Assembly (NCBI GenBank): GCA_949752795.1
Contig: OX457058.1
Span: 158,785,353-158,849,352 of the forward strand
Origin: Hyperoodon ampullatus
Lineage: Eukaryota; Chordata; Mammalia; Artiodactyla; Ziphiidae
Length of the DNA stretch: 64,000 nucleotides
Direction of reading: 5' to 3'
Below the pieces are notes generated by a model that was not told the DNA's origin, did not search any database, and saw only the letters and a program-made list of their open reading frames with translations. Below, piece by piece: positions 34,205 to 46,027 of this stretch. A program made the position numbers and the translations under genes. The stretch's first letter is position 1. Every line of letters begins with the position of its first letter.

Positions 34205-34755
34205 ACTTCCTTCCTTCCTTCCTCCCTCCCTCCCTTCCTTCCTTCCTCCCTCCCTCCCTTCCTCCCTTCCTTCCTTCCCTCCTTCCCTTCCTTCCTTCCT
34301 CCCTCCCTCCCTTCCTCCCTTCCTTCCTTCCCTCTTCCCTTCCTTCCCTCCTCCCTCCCTCCCTCCCTCCCTTCCTTCCCTCCTTCCCTTCCTTCCTTCC
34401 TCCCTCCCTCCCTTCCTCCCTTCCTTCCTTCCCTCCTCCCTTCCTTCCCTCCTCCCTCCCTCCCTCCCTTCCTTCCTTCCTTCCCTCCTCCCTTCCTTCC
34501 CTCCTTCCTTCCTCCCTTCCCTCCTCCCTCCCTCCCTCCCTCCCTTCCCTCCTTCCTCCCTCCCTTCCCTCCTTCCTCCCTCCCTTCCTTCCTCCCTTCC
34601 TTCCTTCCCTCCCTCCCTCCCTTCCTTCCTTCCCTCCCTCCCTCCCTTCCTTCCTCCCTTCCTTCCTTCCCTCCCTCCCTCCCTTCCTTCCTTCCCTCCC
34701 TCCCTCCCTTCCTTCCTTCCCTCCCTCCTTCCCTTCCTTCCTTCCTTCCTTCTTC
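34205..34755. repeat. 550-bp CCTT/CCTC pyrimidine tract
   Basis: An almost unbroken run of C and T built from cctt, ccttcctc and ccctcc units, with no purine for roughly 540 bases. Larger units recur, for example blocks near 34,225-34,290, 34,295-34,335 and 34,390-34,440. The 198-codon minus frame of Lys/Arg/Glu/Gly is only the reading of this repeat, not a gene. Confidence 0.97.
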
Positions 34756-34769
34756 TGTGGGTGTTAGAT

Positions 34770-34915
34770 CTGACCTGCATTGTAGTCTGAAGGCTCACCC
34801 TGCTTACTTCTGCTCCTTCTCCTCTTTATCTATCACAAGGTGTTCCTCCAATAAATGTCTTGCACTTCTAACTGTCTTGGCATCTGCTTTTTGGAGGACC
34901 TGAAGTGACTCAGGG
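34770..34915 (+). other. Possible LTR 3'-end fragment
   Basis: 'gttcctccaataaatgtcttgcac', then 'cttggcatctgctttttggaggacctg', looks like the polyadenylation end of an old LTR. Short and weak. Confidence 0.3.
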
Positions 34916-34916
34916 A

Positions 34917-35285
34917 GTGCTAGTCAGGATAGGCTTGATTACGCTGCAGTAACAGATTAACCTCTGAATCTCAATAACTTAACACAAAAAGCTTGATTTC
35001 TCCCATGCTCTGTATCCAGTGCAGGTTGGAGCTCTGTTCCTCAGGTATCTAAGCTGGCAGGGGCTCAGGCCTATACCTGACTTCAAGGATTGCCACGAAG
35101 AGATCTGGAGAAAGGGAGAACTTTTATGGCTATGTCTGGATGTGACTTAAATTACCTCTGCCCACATCACATTGTCCAGAACTTAATCACATGGTCCCAC
35201 TTAAGAGTAACTTGTGAAGTGTCATCTTCTTGTGTACAAGCCCAGAATGAGGCAGTATTGCAGGGAATAAGCACTGTCTGTGCTT
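34917..35285. other. Ancient dispersed repeat, family not assigned
   Basis: 'ggataggcttgattacgctgcagtaacag', 'tctcaataacttaacac' and 'catcacattgtccagaacttaatcacatgg' recall a mammal-wide repeat whose name I cannot fix. Confidence 0.35.
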
Positions 35286-35319
35286 CAAGTGGTCACAATG
35301 TGTCAAACCTTATCTATTT

Positions 35320-35480
35320 GCTAAGGTTTAAATTATCCCTATTTTATCAAGAAGGCACCTGAGGCTGAGAGCGGCCAAGTATTTTTCCCAAGGTCACAAA
35401 ATTATCAAGAGGTAGAGCCAGAATTGAGAGTCATATTATGTCTGACTACAAATCATGCTTTTAACCACTCTTCTGTGGGC
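35320..35480 (-). mobile_element. MIR SINE
   Basis: Reverse MIR: 'cacctgaggctgagagcgg', 'cccaaggtcacaaaattatcaagaggtagagcc' and 'gcttttaaccactctt'. Confidence 0.65.
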
Positions 35481-36511
35481 ACAAAAGAAATGACTGTATG
35501 CCAGGGGGTTGGTGGTGGCTGACAGGTCTCTAAATCTTGACTCTGCACACCCCAATCTCTCCCGAGATTGTTGAGGCCTCTGTGATATGTCTGAGACATA
35601 GGAATCAGGACTGAGATTTGTGCCAGGAAACAGGACTGAGAATTGTGCCAATCCCATTATACCAAGTGTCTTCCGTTACTGCTGCATTTTCGTTTCTGAA
35701 TAGGAAAGATAGTGTTTGAATGGAGCTTCTTCCCACATCTCCAGCCAGGAGGCAGGAGGAGAACGTTTATTTGGCTTTCATGTCTTTGGGTAGAACAGAG
35801 CAAGTGGCAAAAAATGAGTTGAACAATTTTGGGGGCTATATGTATTTTTTGTGTTTTTTTGATCGTAGTTAATAGTTTTAAAGAGTGCTACAAAATGACG
35901 TGGCTTTTGAAAGAAATGCTTTTTGTCCAGTTTCTTTCTGGCCAAGGTTTTGAGAAAAGAAAACTATAAATAGCTGAGATAAAAGAAAATTGCTGCTGTG
36001 ATCTGTGAAGAAAGAAAGAGAAATACAAAAGGACCGCTCTGAGAGGTTTTCAAATAAAAATTACGGTTCCCTCTCCAAGGGTCTAAGATTGCTACTTCTT
36101 GGAAGATGGAAAGGGCAGGGATGTGATGGATGTTTCCCCTTTCTTGTTTATTTTCAGAGATGTTTTAACTTAGTTGCTTTTATTCTATAGAAATCAGAGC
36201 TCTTCCCATCTATTAACATTTTAAATGAAATGAATTTTCCCCAAAAGTAAATAATTTACAAATAGAGGTTTTTTTATTTGTAAGGCAGTCATCCAGTTCT
36301 TTAGTTCTCTGTCCATCTCTCTATTTGTTTTTTCTCTCTTGTCCTCATGTGTCCTTTGGAACAGATGTGTTGGGGTGGAGGAGAGGTAAAAACAAAGGTA
36401 CAAAGAAAAATTGGCACCAGTTTGGCTGTCAAATGGATAGTGCCCTTTGGTTTGTTTCTCTCCAATAAACCATTTTCAGTTTCCTGCCAAAATGTTTGTT
36501 TGCTATTGATT
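35481..36511. other. Unassigned background sequence
   Basis: Nothing recognised; only short frames. Confidence 0.45.
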
Positions 36512-36526
36512 AAACTTCACATTTTT

Positions 36527-36740
36527 TTTTGTTTTTGTTTTTTTTTTCCCGTACGTGGGCCTCTCACTGTTGTGGCCTCTCCCGTTGCAGAGCACAGGCT
36601 CCGGATGAGCATGCTCAGCGGCCATGGCTCACGGGCCCAGCCGCTCCTTGGCATGAGGGATCCTCCCGGACCGGGGCACGAACCCATGTCCCCTGAATCG
36701 GCAGGCGGACTCTCAATCACTGTGCCACCAGGGAAGCCCC
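36527..36740 (-). mobile_element. Short-class CHR SINE with TSD
   Basis: Reverse short-class copy with an interrupted poly-T. TSD AAACTTCACATTTTT (36,512-36,526) and AAACTTCACGTTTTT (36,742-36,756), one mismatch. Confidence 0.95.
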
Positions 36741-36756
36741 CAAACTTCACGTTTTT

Positions 36757-37649
36757 ATTACACAGAATTATCTATAATGTTTATGAAAATGGAAGGTGAA
36801 AAGAGAAATTTCCTTGTGAGTTGTTTTATTTTCCTGTAACCAAAGGGCTTCCCTAAGCCGAAATTATCTCTTTGTTTGAAATGCAGTTCTTATCAACTGG
36901 AAGTAATTGGGCCACAGCTCAAGTGTACAGCTACTGTTTTGAATAACTCATAGAGCTCTATTTGCTGTATGGTTTTAGTTTGATACAAAAGTTGATTTCC
37001 AGGGGTTTTCTCAAAATAAAGTCTGGGAAGCTGTCATCTTTGGGTTGAATGAAGATAAACTGCTTTAGGTTTTAGGGACCCACTGATATGTGTGCACACT
37101 TACACTTTTCTTTTGAGTTACATCTATCTTTTGAGCTAGGGACCCTCCTTGCTCCTGTGGACAGAGCACAGGGACTGATCTTAGACTTGAAAGAATTAAT
37201 GGGTTTCTGTGGAATTGTCTCCCAGCAGCAGGTGGGAGCTCTGTCACGAGTCAGGGAAGGAGAAGAAGCATGTCTCCGAGATCAAAGTCATCCTGACAAC
37301 TTGACATGGAGAAAGGGGAAAAAAGGGAAGTTGAAAATGACAGAGAATACAGTCAGAGAGGAACCTCACCCAGGGGCATTTTAGACAGTGATCTTGTGAT
37401 ATTAACATTTACTTTTTTTTTTAAAAAAGGAACTAAATGGCTGTCCAGTGACCCTGAAGGTCATTAGCACCAGCTGCAGCTTCGTAAGGCCAAGAGCGAA
37501 TGACAGTGAGGAAGGATGAGATGGGTATGGACGTGGGAGTAAAATCAGACACGTGTACAGCTTAGTAAGCCTGGACATTTGTAGCAAGTTCAGGCTGAGT
37601 TGAATGGAGCTGGCCCTAGAATTTAGTTGAGCTGTCACCTCAGGGTCCA
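36757..37649. other. Unassigned background sequence
   Basis: No repeat recognised. The 98-codon frame at 37,088-37,384 has no family resemblance. Confidence 0.45.
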
Positions 37650-37830
37650 GCTAGAAGGTGCACGGGATTAGGAGCCAGAAAACAGGGATGTAACGTTCAC
37701 TCTGTCCCTGGTTGTATAATTTGTTGTATAACGTCACTGATCTGTGCCTCAGCGTCATTATCTGTAAAACCAAAGATCTGGGCTGGATGACCTGTAATCC
37801 CCGAGGTTCTAGCTAACTGTGTGAGGTGTG
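37650..37830 (+). mobile_element. MIR-like SINE
   Basis: 'gggattaggagccagaaaacagg', 'ctgtgcctcagcgtcattatctgtaaaacc' and 'ggctggatgacct' follow the MIR order. Confidence 0.55.
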
Positions 37831-37869
37831 GTATGTCTATGATTAGACCTCCTATTATTGATTTTCATC

Positions 37870-38085
37870 AAGAAGTCAGTCAATGAACACATGCACTTTC
37901 TCTGTGCTAGGTACTGTGGAAGGGATGGCGAGGGTATAAGGAGTTAAAAAACCTGGTTCTTGTTTTCTGACAGTCCCATGTGAGGCCGCACTGTGACTTT
38001 TTCAAATCACTGTGTCCCCAGGGTCTGTCACAGTACCTGACATGCAGAAGTGCCTCCAGAGATGTCAGTTGGCTGACGAAGGAAT
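37870..38085. mobile_element. L2-like fragments
   Basis: 'ctctgtgctaggtactgtggaagg' (reverse L2 wording) is followed by 'tgtccccagggtctgtcacagtacctgacatgcag' (forward L2 wording). These would be two short pieces in opposite orientation. Confidence 0.35.
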
Positions 38086-39029
38086 ATTACTTTGTATCTA
38101 GTTAGAGAGATAAGGCATTGATAAAAGGTGCCCAACAATGCAAGTCATTGGTACCAAATCAGTGATCATAGTGCAAGTTATAGAACTTTTGAGAAGGTGG
38201 CTCTCTTTGGGCAGAAATGGCGTGAGATTTTCCATGGAGAGGGAGATTTAACTTCAGTGGCTAAAATCCAGGCATCAGATTCATTTTGGAGCCTGTAGAA
38301 GAAATCAGTCTCCAAGCTTAGACAAAAGGAAAGCACAAATCTTGCTTGACTGTTCTTTCGTACAATAAGTATCATAATTCAGGGCTTAGTTTGTTGTACA
38401 GAAGGGGTCACAGTGAGACTTAGAAGATGTAAATCTGAGGACTGTGGGGGGAAAGCAGCAAACACTTCCCACATTGGGGTATAGACAGGTGTATTTCTCA
38501 GGGCAGATTATATGAGAGCGAAGCACACACTTGGCCTCAGTTTATCCATTCAGTGTTTATTGGCTTTGGGCCATCTTCCTGTGCTCGTTTTCTCCCTCCA
38601 CATCCTCTTTTCTCTGTACTTTTTCTCTGTGCTTAGATACCACCATGGTGGTAGGTGATGTGCTGGGTGCTGGAGAGACAGAAGTGAGGAATAGATATGA
38701 TATCTCCTCTTGAGGAGATTGGGTCAGTGGAAGAGGGGGCCCGTAAAATCAGAAAAATTACAATGCCTTGACACTACGTAGATGTGAATAAATAATTGCT
38801 GTGAAAGCTTGGAGCTCCAAGGGATTAAGGGCCTCAGCAAATTGGGAAAGACTTCTGGGTGCCAAACCCATGCTAAGTGTGGTAGAGGATGCAAAGATGT
38901 AATTGCCATGTGAGCCAGGCGTAGTGCACCTCACCTAGAATCTGAGGTACACTGCTTTGAGAGGTTTCCTCCAGGGACTGGAAGAGAAACAAACATGCAT
39001 GTTATCTGCATGGAAAAAAGAGACCCTGC
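38086..39029. other. Unassigned background sequence
   Basis: A weak L2-like phrase lies at 38,655-38,700 ('gatgtgctgggtgctggagagac'). Otherwise unassigned. Confidence 0.4.
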
Positions 39030-39031
39030 AT

Positions 39032-39450
39032 TTCTGTATTAGTTTCCTGTTGCTTTTGTAACAAATTATCCCAAACTTCATGGCTTAAAACAACACATGT
39101 ATTATCATAGTTCTGGATGTCAGAAGTCCCCAAATTAAGATATCAGCAGAGCTGAGCTCCTTCTGGAGGCTCTAGAGGAGAATCTGTTGCCTTGCCTTTT
39201 CTAGTTTCTGGAGGCTGTTTGCTTCCCTTGACTCATGGCTCCTTTCCTCTGTCTTCAAAGCCAACAGTGTAGCATCTTCCAGTCTCTGTCTCTGTCTCCG
39301 ACCCTCCTGCCTTCCTCTTACGAGGACCCTTGTGATTACACTGAGCCCACCTTGATAATATGAATAGTTTCTCCATCTCAAGATTCTTAATTTAATCACA
39401 TCTGCAGAGTCCATTCTCTTTAGAAGGTCATTATTCAACCTACAGTAGTA
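39032..39450 (-). mobile_element. Ancient LTR-like repeat (MaLR-like)
   Basis: 'tgtattagtttcctgttgcttttgtaac', 'catggcttaaaacaacaca', 'agttctgga', 'ggaggctctagaggagaatctgttgccttgcc', 'acgaggacccttgtgattac' and 'cttaatttaatcacatctgcagag' match a widespread mammalian repeat in reverse. The 116-codon minus frame here is an artefact of it. Confidence 0.55.
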
Positions 39451-39534
39451 CCCAAATGTTCTTCTGAGAGTTGACCCTCTCCTAGATCTCTCCGCCACAC
39501 TATCTGGTCCAGATCCCTCCACAGGGAATGTAGA

Positions 39535-39780
39535 ATGGGAGCAGTATAGCTCAATGGTTCTAGATTAAACCTCCAGTGTAACAATGGTCTAGTTATTTAA
39601 CCTTTCAAAGCCTCAGTTTCCTCATCTGTAAGGTAGAGATAATAAAGATGCCTATACATAGAGCTGTGGTGAGGGTTAAATAAGGGACCATGTACAGAGT
39701 TCTTACTTCAGGAGAGTCTTGCACATAGAGTATGCTCAATTAATGTTGTTTATTATTTGTGTTATTGTTCTAATTATTAT
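39535..39780 (+). mobile_element. MIR SINE, nearly full length
   Basis: Contains 'agtatagctcaatggttctaga', 'agcctcagtttcctcatctgtaa', 'gagctgtggtgagggttaaata' and 'gcacatagagtatgctcaattaatgttg'. Confidence 0.85.
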
Positions 39781-40302
39781 TAGGATGCCAGGAAGGGATA
39801 CAGGCAGAGAGGAGAAAGGTCTCCAAAAACCTGAACTGTACTGAGAACTCAGCTTTGTCTTGGTTTTGGTTTGGGAGGTTCTTGGTATTCATGAAAACTG
39901 ATTTCCACTGGCTGACTTTTTCTCCCATCACCCTAGCTCAAGAGAACCAGGGTGTTCAGACTGACACCACTTCATCAATATGCCCCAAGTCCAGCATTTT
40001 GGGATAGGGAAGAAAGGGTCATTTTTAGGCTTTCAATCTTGTGGGAATTTTAATTCTAGGAGCTCTTAGGAAGCAGAATGCTCTCTAATTCCCTAAATCC
40101 ATATTCTGATTTTATCCTGGCATTGTGAAGAAAATTGTCTCAGTTAATTTATTTGCCCTGGTGTGTCCCTATCTGATGGCTCCACAACCCTCCATTTTTA
40201 TCTATAAATGCTGCTCATTAAACTAATAAAATCTTTGAATGTTGAAATGTCAAGAGGAGTGATAAAGGGAGATGAACATAATTTGGAAATATAGGGGAAA
40301 AT

Positions 40303-41110
40303 CTATTTGGGCAATATGTTTGCCAGGTTACTGGGTGTATTTTTGCCTAAGGCTCTAGCTCCAGCAATGGGTTGCTCTAAACTATTCTTTCCTTTCAGCG
40401 TTTTCCATTCCTCCAACTTTTGAACACTCATTTTGTCTAATTCAGTATTCTCAAAGGGGCTCCAATGCTCTGGGGAAGTTGGGATGGATGGGATATTTAG
40501 CATCTGGGACTGGAGTGGTGGTAGGCATCTGATGGTTAGGGATATTGTAGGTCCTGAGTTTTTAAGTAAAGGGCCTGCCTGGATTGCAATTTGTTTATTT
40601 TTATCTGCTTTAACAGAGGACATTTTAAATTCAGCTCAGTTATTAAATATCCAATATCTCAGGATTGCACGAGCAGATACAACCTCAACATTTTTATTAA
40701 TGTTTTTCTTTTCCAGAGCTATCTTTCTGCAAATGAAAGGTAATAGTAATCCTCAGGCAGCATGTTTGATAAGCCCAATAAGGACATGGAATTTTGACCC
40801 AGTAGCTGTAGCAAATGATTAGGCAGCACATGAGTCTTTAAATTCCAAAGAATCTCTTGGGAGAGAAGAGGTGGTATATTTATTGGTGGTGCAAGGTGCT
40901 GGATGGAAAGGCTTAGAGGATCCAAATTCTATTCCTCATGAAAGAAACCTTGCCACCTCCCAATAGGTGTGACTTGTTTTGGGCGGTAGGGATTGTTCCT
41001 AAGGGATAGAATAATAGTTTGGGTAGGAACTTCTGTTTCTGCACCGTTTTATCTGTAGCATAGAATTTTGATGCCCCTTTTTGTATGGATATCTGAGAAT
41101 GCCTTGAAAA
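40303..41110 (-). pseudogene. Decayed protein-like stretch, unrecognised
   Basis: On the minus strand two frames follow each other: a 68-codon frame (40,925-40,719) and a 106-codon frame (40,623-40,303). Readable codons also lie upstream of 40,925 to about 41,110 and between the two frames, broken by about four stops and one frame change. Composition is protein-like: mixed, with no low-complexity bias, and including a D-Y-Y-Y-L-S-F-A-E-R block and a W-K-T-L-K-G-K block. I do not recognise the family. It has no clear poly-A tail or TSD, so it could be a processed pseudogene, a decayed exon or an old transposon gene. No function is assigned. Confidence 0.3.
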
Positions 41111-41149
41111 TATTAACTGTTGGTTTTCTCAGGGCTCTGGGATGATAAT

Positions 41150-41340
41150 AGAAGTTACTATTGATCAAATACCTATGGCAAGATGCTTTTAGTGCATTTT
41201 CTCTAATCCTCATCATAATCCTACAAGAGGGATATTAGGACTTTTGTTTTACAGCTAAGGAAAGCAACACTCAGGATGGACAAATAACTTGTCCAAAGTC
41301 ACATAGCTACTAAGCTGTAGAACTGGGATTTCTGGAAAAT
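41150..41340 (-). mobile_element. MIR SINE
   Basis: Reverse MIR: 'ctctaatcctcatcataatcctacaagagg', 'tttacagctaaggaaagcaacactcagg', 'cttgtccaaagtcacatagctactaagctg'. Confidence 0.78.
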
Positions 41341-42164
41341 TCAACTGCAGAATTGGTAGTGGTGGGGTATTAACTAGTGCTCTCTACATTTGGAAGATAA
41401 AGGGGAGATTAAGTTTGAGAAGAGAGAATTTGAAAAATGATGATTTAGTTAAAAACAAATAAAGAAAAACAAAAAACTATACCCACTTAATTGCATTAAA
41501 ATCATCCAATACATTATATAGTATAGTACTTTTAAAGCTGTAGTTTGCAATCCAGTAATGTGTCATGAAATTTATTATATATCAAACAGTTTACTTTTAG
41601 TGAGATAGAGTGAAATTAAATAGAAGAGAAAATACCAGAAGACAACACATGAAGTAAGGATGAGTGGCTTCTGAAAACATGTGTGTGTAGGTATGTGTGT
41701 ATTGAGACAAGAAGGAAAATGTGTTATGGGTTATGGTGAAAAGAGTAAGAAAAATACTTACAGGATTTCCTTAATAACACTGACTCTCACATATCCATTT
41801 TTAGAAATACATACCCCAGTCCTTCCTTCTAGAAATTACTACTGCTAATGAAATGACTATCCCCAGGTGTGCTGTGGTATAGTAGCCAGAAGCATAGCCC
41901 ACTGAATCTTAGGGTTCAGAGAACTTCTTGGGAGGAACTAAACAGTCATGAGCAGTGACCATTGGGTGCTACAGACATTAATAGAGATAGAAGGATGACT
42001 CCTAGTTTGATTGATCAAACCCTCTGACCTTGATTGTCTTTGTCTTGGTTACTCGGTTTAATTTTGGTCACATTGTGTTTATGTGAGTGTGCATATGTAA
42101 GACCTCGAATGGCTTATTTGAAGAAGGTATAATATAAACAAATAAACCAAATACACAAATATCA
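41341..42164. other. Unassigned background sequence
   Basis: AT-rich; nothing recognised. Confidence 0.45.
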
Positions 42165-42300
42165 ATGTATCCATTATTCATTTAATAAATGTACAATTGA
42201 GCACCTATTTGTGCTAGTCACTATGGTAAGTGCCAGAAATGGGAAAAAGTATACCCTATGTTCACTGTTCTTGATGAGTTTATATGGCTGTAGACACAAA
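42165..42300 (-). mobile_element. L2 LINE 3'-end fragment
   Basis: 'attcatttaataaatgtacaattgagcacctatttgtgctagtcac', then 'ttcttgatgagtttatatggc'. Confidence 0.6.
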
Positions 42301-42342
42301 AAATGGGATGCATGCTCTGGTTGATGTAAATCCAGAATGGCA

Positions 42343-42690
42343 CTGCTACGGACTGAATGGTTGTGTCCTTGTTAAATTCATATGTTGATACCTAATCCCC
42401 AAATGATGGTATTTGGAGGTGATAACTTTGGGAGGTGATTAGGTTATGAGGTGAATGGAATTAGTGCTCTTATAAAAGAGACCCCCAGAGACCTCTCTTT
42501 CTGCCATGTGAGGATACAAGAAGAAAATGGTATCTATGGACCAGGAAGGAGACTCACCAGACACAGTATCTGTCAGGGCCTTGATCTTAGACTCCTCCAT
42601 CAGCAGAACTGTGAGATATAAATGCTTGTTGTTTAAGCCACCCAGTCTATGGTATTTTTGTTATAGCAGCTCACATAGACTAAAACAGAC
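42343..42690 (+). mobile_element. MLT1-type MaLR solo LTR
   Basis: Forward MLT1-like LTR: 'ggactgaatggttgtgtcc', 'aaattcatatgttgatacctaatcccc', 'cttataaaagagacccc', 'gccatgtgaggatac', 'ttgatcttagactcc', 'agaactgtgagatataaat', 'gttgtttaagccacccagtctatggtattttt'. Near full length with no internal region. Confidence 0.78.
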
Positions 42691-42865
42691 ACCCAACCCA
42701 GAATCTGTGTGAGCATGTAGGGTAAGTGTGTGGGGTGTGAGGGTGGGGTAAGGGGTAAAGGATTTGGTTACAGAAGGCTTCTTGTAGGAAGTGGTGCTTG
42801 GGAGTCATATAATGCAGTGGTTGTCAAACCTTATTGACTGGAGGGGTTGTTAAAACACAGAATCC

Positions 42866-43067
42866 GGGCTTCCCTGGTGGTGCAGTGGTTGAGAGTCCGC
42901 CTGCCAATGCAGGGGACACGGGTTCATGTCCTGGTCCGGGAAGATCCCACATGCCGTGGAGCGGCTGGGCCCGTGAGCCATGGCCGCTGAGCCTGCGCGT
43001 CCAGAGCCTGTGCTCCACAACAGGAGAGGCCACAACAGTGAGAGGCCCACGTACCGCAAAACAAAAC
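42866..43067 (+). mobile_element. Short-class CHR SINE with perfect TSD
   Basis: Complete short-class copy with a (CAAAA)n-like tail. Perfect 14-bp TSD AAAACACAGAATCC at 42,852-42,865 and 43,068-43,081. The several 75-119 codon frames on both strands are readings of this SINE. Confidence 0.96.
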
Positions 43068-43081
43068 AAAACACAGAATCC

Positions 43082-43940
43082 TGGGCCCTACCTCCACAGT
43101 TTCTTCTTCCGTAGATCTGAGATGGGACCTGAAAATTTGCATTTCTGACAAGTTCCAGGGTGATGCCGTGCTCTTGGTCTGGGGACCATATTCTGAGGAC
43201 CACTTTCAAAATGTTTTTAGTTGCAGATCCCCCCTTCCTTTTTTTTTTCCATGTGAAATCTTATCTGGAGTGTTCATATATAAAATAAACAAAAGTGGAG
43301 ATGGCTGCAAGGAACCCTGACTTTCTCCCCAGCCTGTGCTCTCCACAGTGGTAGCTTCTGAAACATGGAAATTATAAATCTAGGGGAAAATCTGGTTCCA
43401 CAGTTTTGTATTTTTCTCTGTGGCATCTCCCTCTCTCCCCTTCTTCCTCTTTCTTGCTCTCTCTCTATTAAATCAAGTTGCTTGATGAAGAAGCCAGTCA
43501 AGTGATTCTAGAAGAGCCCTGTAAATTAGTGGGCAAAAGTTTTGGCAAAGAATTTGTGGGCTTACGTTTTGATTTCTCCTTTTTTTTAAAAAAAATTAAT
43601 ATGGTGATTAGGTTTGTTCTTGGACATCTTTCTCCACAACCTTGCTTTTTGATGCTTTATTCAATTAAGTTTGGCATTTTTTATATGAGATCTACAGGTG
43701 TTAGCCCTCTATCATAAATTATTCTGATGACTGCTCTGTTTTCAGTATATATTAGAGTGAGAAAAAAGCTTTGGGTCAAAAGCGTAGCAGAGTCTGGAAA
43801 CTTTCTTTGATGGCTATCTGAGATTAGTTCACAGTAAGGCATTATCTATTCCTTAAAGCATCTTTAAGATGCTTAATGTCTTAAAGAAAAGGGAAAAATT
43901 GATCAATTCATCCAGATATCCAGAATGTTAGGAAAGGCTT
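43082..43940. other. Unassigned background sequence
   Basis: Nothing recognised; short T-run at 43,581-43,588. Confidence 0.45.
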
Positions 43941-43952
43941 AAAACTGATTGA

Positions 43953-44174
43953 GGGCTTCCCTGGTGGCGCAGTGGTTGGGAGTACGCCTGCCGATGTAGG
44001 GGACACGGGTTCGTGTCCCGGTCCGGGAAGATCCCACATGCCACGGAGAGGCTGGGCCCGTGAGCCATGGCCGCTGAGCCTGCGCGTCCGGAGCCTGTGC
44101 TCTGCAACGGGAGAGGCCACAACAGTGAGAGGCCCGCGTACCGCAAAAAACCCCCCAAAAAACAAAAAACAAAA
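43953..44174 (+). mobile_element. Short-class CHR SINE with perfect TSD
   Basis: Complete copy with an interrupted A-rich tail. TSD AAAACTGATTGA is identical at 43,941-43,952 and 44,175-44,186. It retains an A-box-like 'tggcgcagtggttgg' and a B-box-like 'gggttcgtgtcccgg', and is among the least diverged copies. Confidence 0.96.
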
Positions 44175-44186
44175 AAAACTGATTGA

Positions 44187-45659
44187 ACTGTTCGTTGTCC
44201 ATCCAGATGTTCTGCATCACAGAGTAAATGTAGTTCATTTGTTAAGTGGCAAACTGGTTGTAGTATAATTACTTGAATCCATATTAATGATCTGTAACTG
44301 TAATTGCTTATAACATTTTAGTGTCTTCATTTTCATCATTGGTTGAAATGAAGACTCTACAGAAGAGGAAAAAAAGACAAATGCCTTCCTATTTTGGAAA
44401 AGAAAAACTCTTGAAAGCCTGCTTTAGGATTATTCCAAGTTTTGCTGAATAATTAGATTATTTATTTATTTATTTATTTATTTATTGTCTTGGTGGGACA
44501 TTAGCATATTTGTCAAACATGGAGGATTTGCAAAAGCCCAGAGTTCCAACCAAGTTTTAATAAATACTCAGAAGCTTGGATGTTTTACTGAAACTTGTCC
44601 AAACGTTTTGTCTAGTTTGGGACTTTGCAAGCCTCATCTATTAAGGTACTTGGCACTTTTACCCAAAATCAAAAAATTCAAAGGCAAACAAATAAAAAGT
44701 GATTATTAAACAAAATACAATCAACATTTCATGATGTTAACTACTTCCACAGTTTTGGGAAACATTTTATTTGATTTGCTGTGCCTATTCCTGATGATGA
44801 TATTACTTCATTTGGATTTAAGTCTGAGGTCTGATAATTTTTTAGTTTATAACATCACCAAGTCTTCATTTATATGAGATGCCAAAATGGTGGGGCCAGA
44901 TATTACCCGTTGCTAATTTTAATCTGTTTTTCATTTTTCTAAAACCAACTGGTGACATTGGGGGGTGGATTGTGGTTAATGTATTTTAACGTTTATAGAA
45001 GCCACTGCTCAACTGATTTCTCCAGAAAAGGGGGCACTTTTGCCAAGAAGACATCTGGGAGAGATCCATCAGTGGTCACAGATTCAAAAAAATATTCGCA
45101 TACTGTTTTGGAGTTGACAGAGATGTGTGAAAACCTAACGCATCTAGAAGACAGTCAGCTCTTACAGTTAGTCAACATCTGGGAATGTAACCACCCGGGG
45201 TTGACAAAATTGGCAATTAAACGTGATGGAAGTTCACCATCTATAGACAAGTACAGAGTAACTGCCTGTGAATTATGAGAACATACGTGCCTCTTGCATG
45301 CTATAATGAGCCATTAACACCCAGCTTGCGTGAGTTGGAAAGGCATCAGAACACAGGTTTGCATGGAGATGTTTTCCAATTTGTTTTTTTTCAGAACAAT
45401 GTATAAAACTACACATAAATTCAGACAAAGCAAAACAAAACGTTTAGTTTCTCTAAGCTTCCTCATTCCTTGTCCTTCATGTTTTAACTTGCTATTTTCA
45501 TTTTCTGGCTTCATCCTCATTCTCAAGCCATTTATTTTTGTGTGTCTGAGTGTCAAATACCAACATTGTTGCTACTTCTCCTGGGTCCTTCTTCAGATTC
45601 ATTTTAATCACCCTTTGGGCAATTTCAGATGTTCCATAACAGTAGCCAGTATCTACATT
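44187..45659. other. Unassigned background with (TTTA)n
   Basis: A pure (TTTA)n microsatellite of about 30 bp sits at 44,457-44,486. The 108- and 163-codon frames nearby have no recognisable family; the second runs into the next SINE. Confidence 0.45.
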
Positions 45660-45671
45660 TCCTTCTGTTTT

Positions 45672-46015
45672 TTTGTTTTTGTTTTTTGTTTTTTGGCTGT
45701 GTTGGGTCTTTGTTGCTGTGTGCAAGCTTTCTCTAGTTGCGGTGAGCGGGGGCTACTCCTCGTTGCGCTGTACAGGCTTCTCATTGCAGTGGCTTCTCTT
45801 GTTGCAGAGCACGGGCTCTAGGAGCACAGGCTTCAGTAGTTGTGGCACATGGGCTCAGTAGTTGTGGATCGTGGGCTCTAGAGCGCAGGCTCAGTAGCTG
45901 TGGCACACGGGCTTAGTTGCTTCGTGGCATGTGGGATCTTCCTGGACCAGGGCTCGAACCCGTGTCCCCTGTATTGGCAGGTGGATTCTTAACCACTGTG
46001 CCACCAGGGAAGCCC
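45672..46015 (-). mobile_element. Long-class CHR SINE with perfect TSD
   Basis: Reverse long-class copy of about 340 bp with a T-rich tail. TSD TCCTTCTGTTTT at 45,660-45,671 and 46,016-46,027. Confidence 0.95.
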
Positions 46016-46027
46016 TCCTTCTGTTTT

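Noticed and set aside
34202..34798. 198-codon minus-strand frame rich in Lys, Arg, Glu and Gly
   Set aside because: It is only the reading of the CCTT/CCTC repeat. No start context, no non-repetitive domain.
39172..39522. 116-codon minus-strand frame
   Set aside because: Lies largely inside an LTR-like repeat read in reverse.
42850..43209. Overlapping frames of 75-119 codons on both strands
   Set aside because: All are translations of the CHR SINE at 42,866-43,067. The same pattern recurs at 43,908-44,268, 58,486-59,026 and 63,622-63,968.
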